From the NCBI GenBank assembly GCA_002332905.1, contig DDAM01000001.1, forward strand, positions 56,797 to 71,020: a stretch of 14,224 bases of DNA, written 5' to 3'. Numbering within the stretch: position 1 is the stretch's first letter; each line of letters begins with the position of its first letter. A model generated the notes under the pieces. It was not told where the DNA came from. It searched no databases and saw only the letters and a program-made list of their open reading frames with translations. A program made the translations under genes and the position numbers. Of the stretch, positions 12,437 to 14,224 are shown in pieces. This DNA comes from Firmicutes bacterium UBA2058. Its GTDB lineage: Bacteria; Bacillota; Clostridia; Tissierellales; Sedimentibacteraceae.

Positions 12437-14071
12437 ATGAAAGTATTTAGATTTTGTAAAGAATTTATTTTTAAATATAGATGGATGTTTAGTTTTTATA
12501 TATTACTTAACATTGTGACTGGAGTATTCGGTATAATTACACCATTATTAACTGGAAAAATAGTTGATAATTTAATATACATTAAAAGCAAAGATATTTT
12601 AATACAATACTGTATATTATTTGTTATTATAAATATAGTCGATTTACTAGCAGGATTCTTGTCTTCGTATATATACATTAAATTACAAACAAAAAGTGGT
12701 TACGCTTTAAATAAATATGTCATAAACCATCTTCAAAATGTATCAATGTCATATTTTACAAATACGGATACTGCTTATTTAAATCAAAGAATTAACAATG
12801 ATTCAAATTCAATAATAATATTTTGTATTGGAATTATTATAGGAGTTGTTGTAAATACTATTGTACTTATTTTTACATCAATATTACTGATTAAAATTAA
12901 TAATAAAATTTTTATAATAATGTTTGTATTAATTATACTGTACATGTTGATATATTTTATTTTTAAAAAAACATTATATCAAAAATCCTTTGAAGCAAAA
13001 GAAGCTCAATCAAACTTTTTCTCTAAATTGAATGAGCAATTATTTAATATTAAATTTATAAATATACATTCAATTAAAGATATTTTTGCACATAGACTAG
13101 ATAAATCATTTGGAAGATTAATAGAAACAATTATTTCTTCTCAAAAGCTGTCATATTTGTACACAGGATGTGATTTTGTGTTAGGATTAATAGCGCAATT
13201 AAGCATTTTTTTAATAGGTGGTTTTGAAATTATAGATGGTGAAATGACGGTAGGTTCCTATATAATTATGGCAAATTACTTTTCAAAGTTGATGAGCTCA
13301 TCAAGGTATTTCTTTAATCTTGGTAGATCATATCAAGATAATTTGGTTTCATATAATAGAATTGTACAAATATTAGCAATTCCACAACAAAAACATGGAA
13401 ATTATCAAATTGATAATTTAGAAAGCATTAAAGTTGAAAATTTAACATTCAATTATAATGAGAAAAACATATTTAAAAATTTTAATGCTGAATTTAAGAA
13501 AGGAAATATATATTGCTTAATGGGGCACAACGGAGTAGGAAAGAGTACGCTTATAAACTTAATATTAGGCTTATATTTGAGTGATTATGAAGGTCAAATT
13601 AGTTACAACAATATAGACATTAGTAAAATTGATATATATTCTGTAAGGAGAAAAAATATAGGAGTTACTGAACAGGAACCAATATTAATACCTGATACTC
13701 TTATTAATAATATAACCTTTGAAAAAGATTATGATAGTAAGCAAATCAATGAGTACATAAGAATTTTAGGATTGAACAAGTATATATTATCTTTAGAAAA
13801 TGGATTGAATACAGTTATAAATGAAAAATCAAGTAATATTTCTGGTGGAGAAAAACAGAAGATATCAATATTAAGACAGTTTATTAAAAATCCTGAAGTA
13901 ATGATATTTGATGAACCAACATCTGCATTAGATTTAGAAAGTAGGGAGAAATTTAAAGACTATTTGAGTAAGATAAAATACAATAAAATAATAATAGTAA
14001 TATCACATGATAACTTCATTCAAAATGTATGTGATGATGTAATTTATTTAAGTGAGAATTCAAATAATTAG
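12437..14071 (+). CDS. ABC half-exporter (membrane domain fused to ATPase)
   Basis: A 544-residue ABC transporter with the exporter layout: membrane domain first, then ATPase. Hydrophobic segments fall at about 16-40, 54-82, 125-152, 156-176, 245-265 and 268-285, consistent with six helices. The ATPase has Walker A GHNGVGKST at 363-371, Q-loop Gln413, signature ISGGEKQK at 468-475, Walker B VMIFDEP at 488-494, D-loop SALD and switch His524. All catalytic residues are present, so it should be active as a homodimer or with an unseen partner. There is no N-terminal C39 peptidase domain, so a leader-peptide-cleaving bacteriocin exporter is unlikely. The substrate cannot be told. It looks more AT-rich than the housekeeping genes, and it follows decayed mobile DNA, which suggests acquisition. 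Confidence 0.88.
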   Translation: MKVFRFCKEFIFKYRWMFSFYILLNIVTGVFGIITPLLTGKIVDNLIYIKSKDILIQYCILFVIINIVDLLAGFLSSYIYIKLQTKSGYALNKYVINHLQNVSMSYFTNTDTAYLNQRINNDSNSIIIFCIGIIIGVVVNTIVLIFTSILLIKINNKIFIIMFVLIILYMLIYFIFKKTLYQKSFEAKEAQSNFFSKLNEQLFNIKFINIHSIKDIFAHRLDKSFGRLIETIISSQKLSYLYTGCDFVLGLIAQLSIFLIGGFEIIDGEMTVGSYIIMANYFSKLMSSSRYFFNLGRSYQDNLVSYNRIVQILAIPQQKHGNYQIDNLESIKVENLTFNYNEKNIFKNFNAEFKKGNIYCLMGHNGVGKSTLINLILGLYLSDYEGQISYNNIDISKIDIYSVRRKNIGVTEQEPILIPDTLINNITFEKDYDSKQINEYIRILGLNKYILSLENGLNTVINEKSSNISGGEKQKISILRQFIKNPEVMIFDEPTSALDLESREKFKDYLSKIKYNKIIIVISHDNFIQNVCDDVIYLSENSNN

Positions 14072-14216
14072 GTCATATACAACTATTGTAACTAATGTAG
14101 ATTTACAAAAAAATAGTTTGTGTTTTTAATTTAAAAATAACAAATTTAATAGCCATAATATTACATATAATGGTAAAATAAATAAAAAAATAACAAAAAA
14201 TAATCAGGACAAACGC

Positions 14217-14224
14217 ATGAGTTA
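14217..14224 (+). CDS. Possible start of a further gene, cut by the window edge
   Basis: ATG at 14217 is preceded by AGGA at 14206-14209 with a 7-base spacing, an acceptable SD for this genome. Only two codons are visible, so nothing can be said of the product. The stretch 14072-14216 shows no gene; a weak ACAAA/TTTGT stem followed by GTTTTT near 14105-14127 may be a poor terminator for the ABC gene. Confidence 0.2.

Noticed and set aside
14165..14171. TATAAT near the window end as a promoter for a following gene
   Set aside because: No acceptable -35 at 16-18 bases and only two codons of any downstream gene are visible.

Overview
The window is an AT-rich stretch of a low-GC, spore-forming member of the Clostridia. 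This rests on gene content and order: a sporulation gene end (yunB-like), a SpoIID-domain gene directly after ruvB, and the block yebC-ruvC-ruvA-ruvB-spoIID-queA-tgt-yajC. It also rests on strong purine-rich Shine-Dalgarno (SD) sites and T-rich intrinsic terminators. All genes lie on the + strand. I cannot name the species from the sequence.

Layout. Positions 1-166 hold the last 36 codons of a YunB-like sporulation protein and a strong terminator. Positions 167-3588 hold a promoter region with a 15-bp palindrome, then purA (adenylosuccinate synthetase of an unusual sequence type), hflX (ribosome-splitting GTPase) and a yigZ/IMPACT gene. Positions 3589-11338 form a housekeeping run: yebC, the Holliday-junction genes ruvC, ruvA and ruvB, a secreted SpoIID/LytB cell-wall enzyme, the queuosine tRNA-modification pair queA and tgt, and the Sec accessory gene yajC. 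A strong terminator follows at 11404-11447. Positions 11450-12436 are a decayed accessory segment: a frameshifted small gene, an IS3-type insertion-sequence stub and a winged-helix-like fragment. Positions 12437-14071 encode an orphan ABC half-exporter with its own near-consensus promoter. The last 150 bases contain no clear gene.

The most unusual feature is in the gaps of the housekeeping run. Upstream of yebC, ruvA, ruvB and tgt there are one to five hairpins in a row. Four of them share a frame, AGT-NNN-AAA / TTT-NNN-ACT followed by A. The three central base pairs differ in every copy, yet pairing is preserved (one copy has a G-U at the innermost pair). A second hairpin module of 29 bases is 27/29 identical between the ruvB and tgt leaders. 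This pattern suggests a dispersed, structure-conserved intergenic element, either a mobile repeat or a leader RNA structure. I do not recognise it as a described family.

Several starts were chosen by SD position rather than by the longest open frame (yigZ 2944, ruvB 5885, spoIID 6927). Tight junctions (purA/hflX 8 nt apart, yebC/ruvC sharing one base, ruvB/spoIID 1 nt apart, spoIID/queA overlapping by 4) point to translational coupling.
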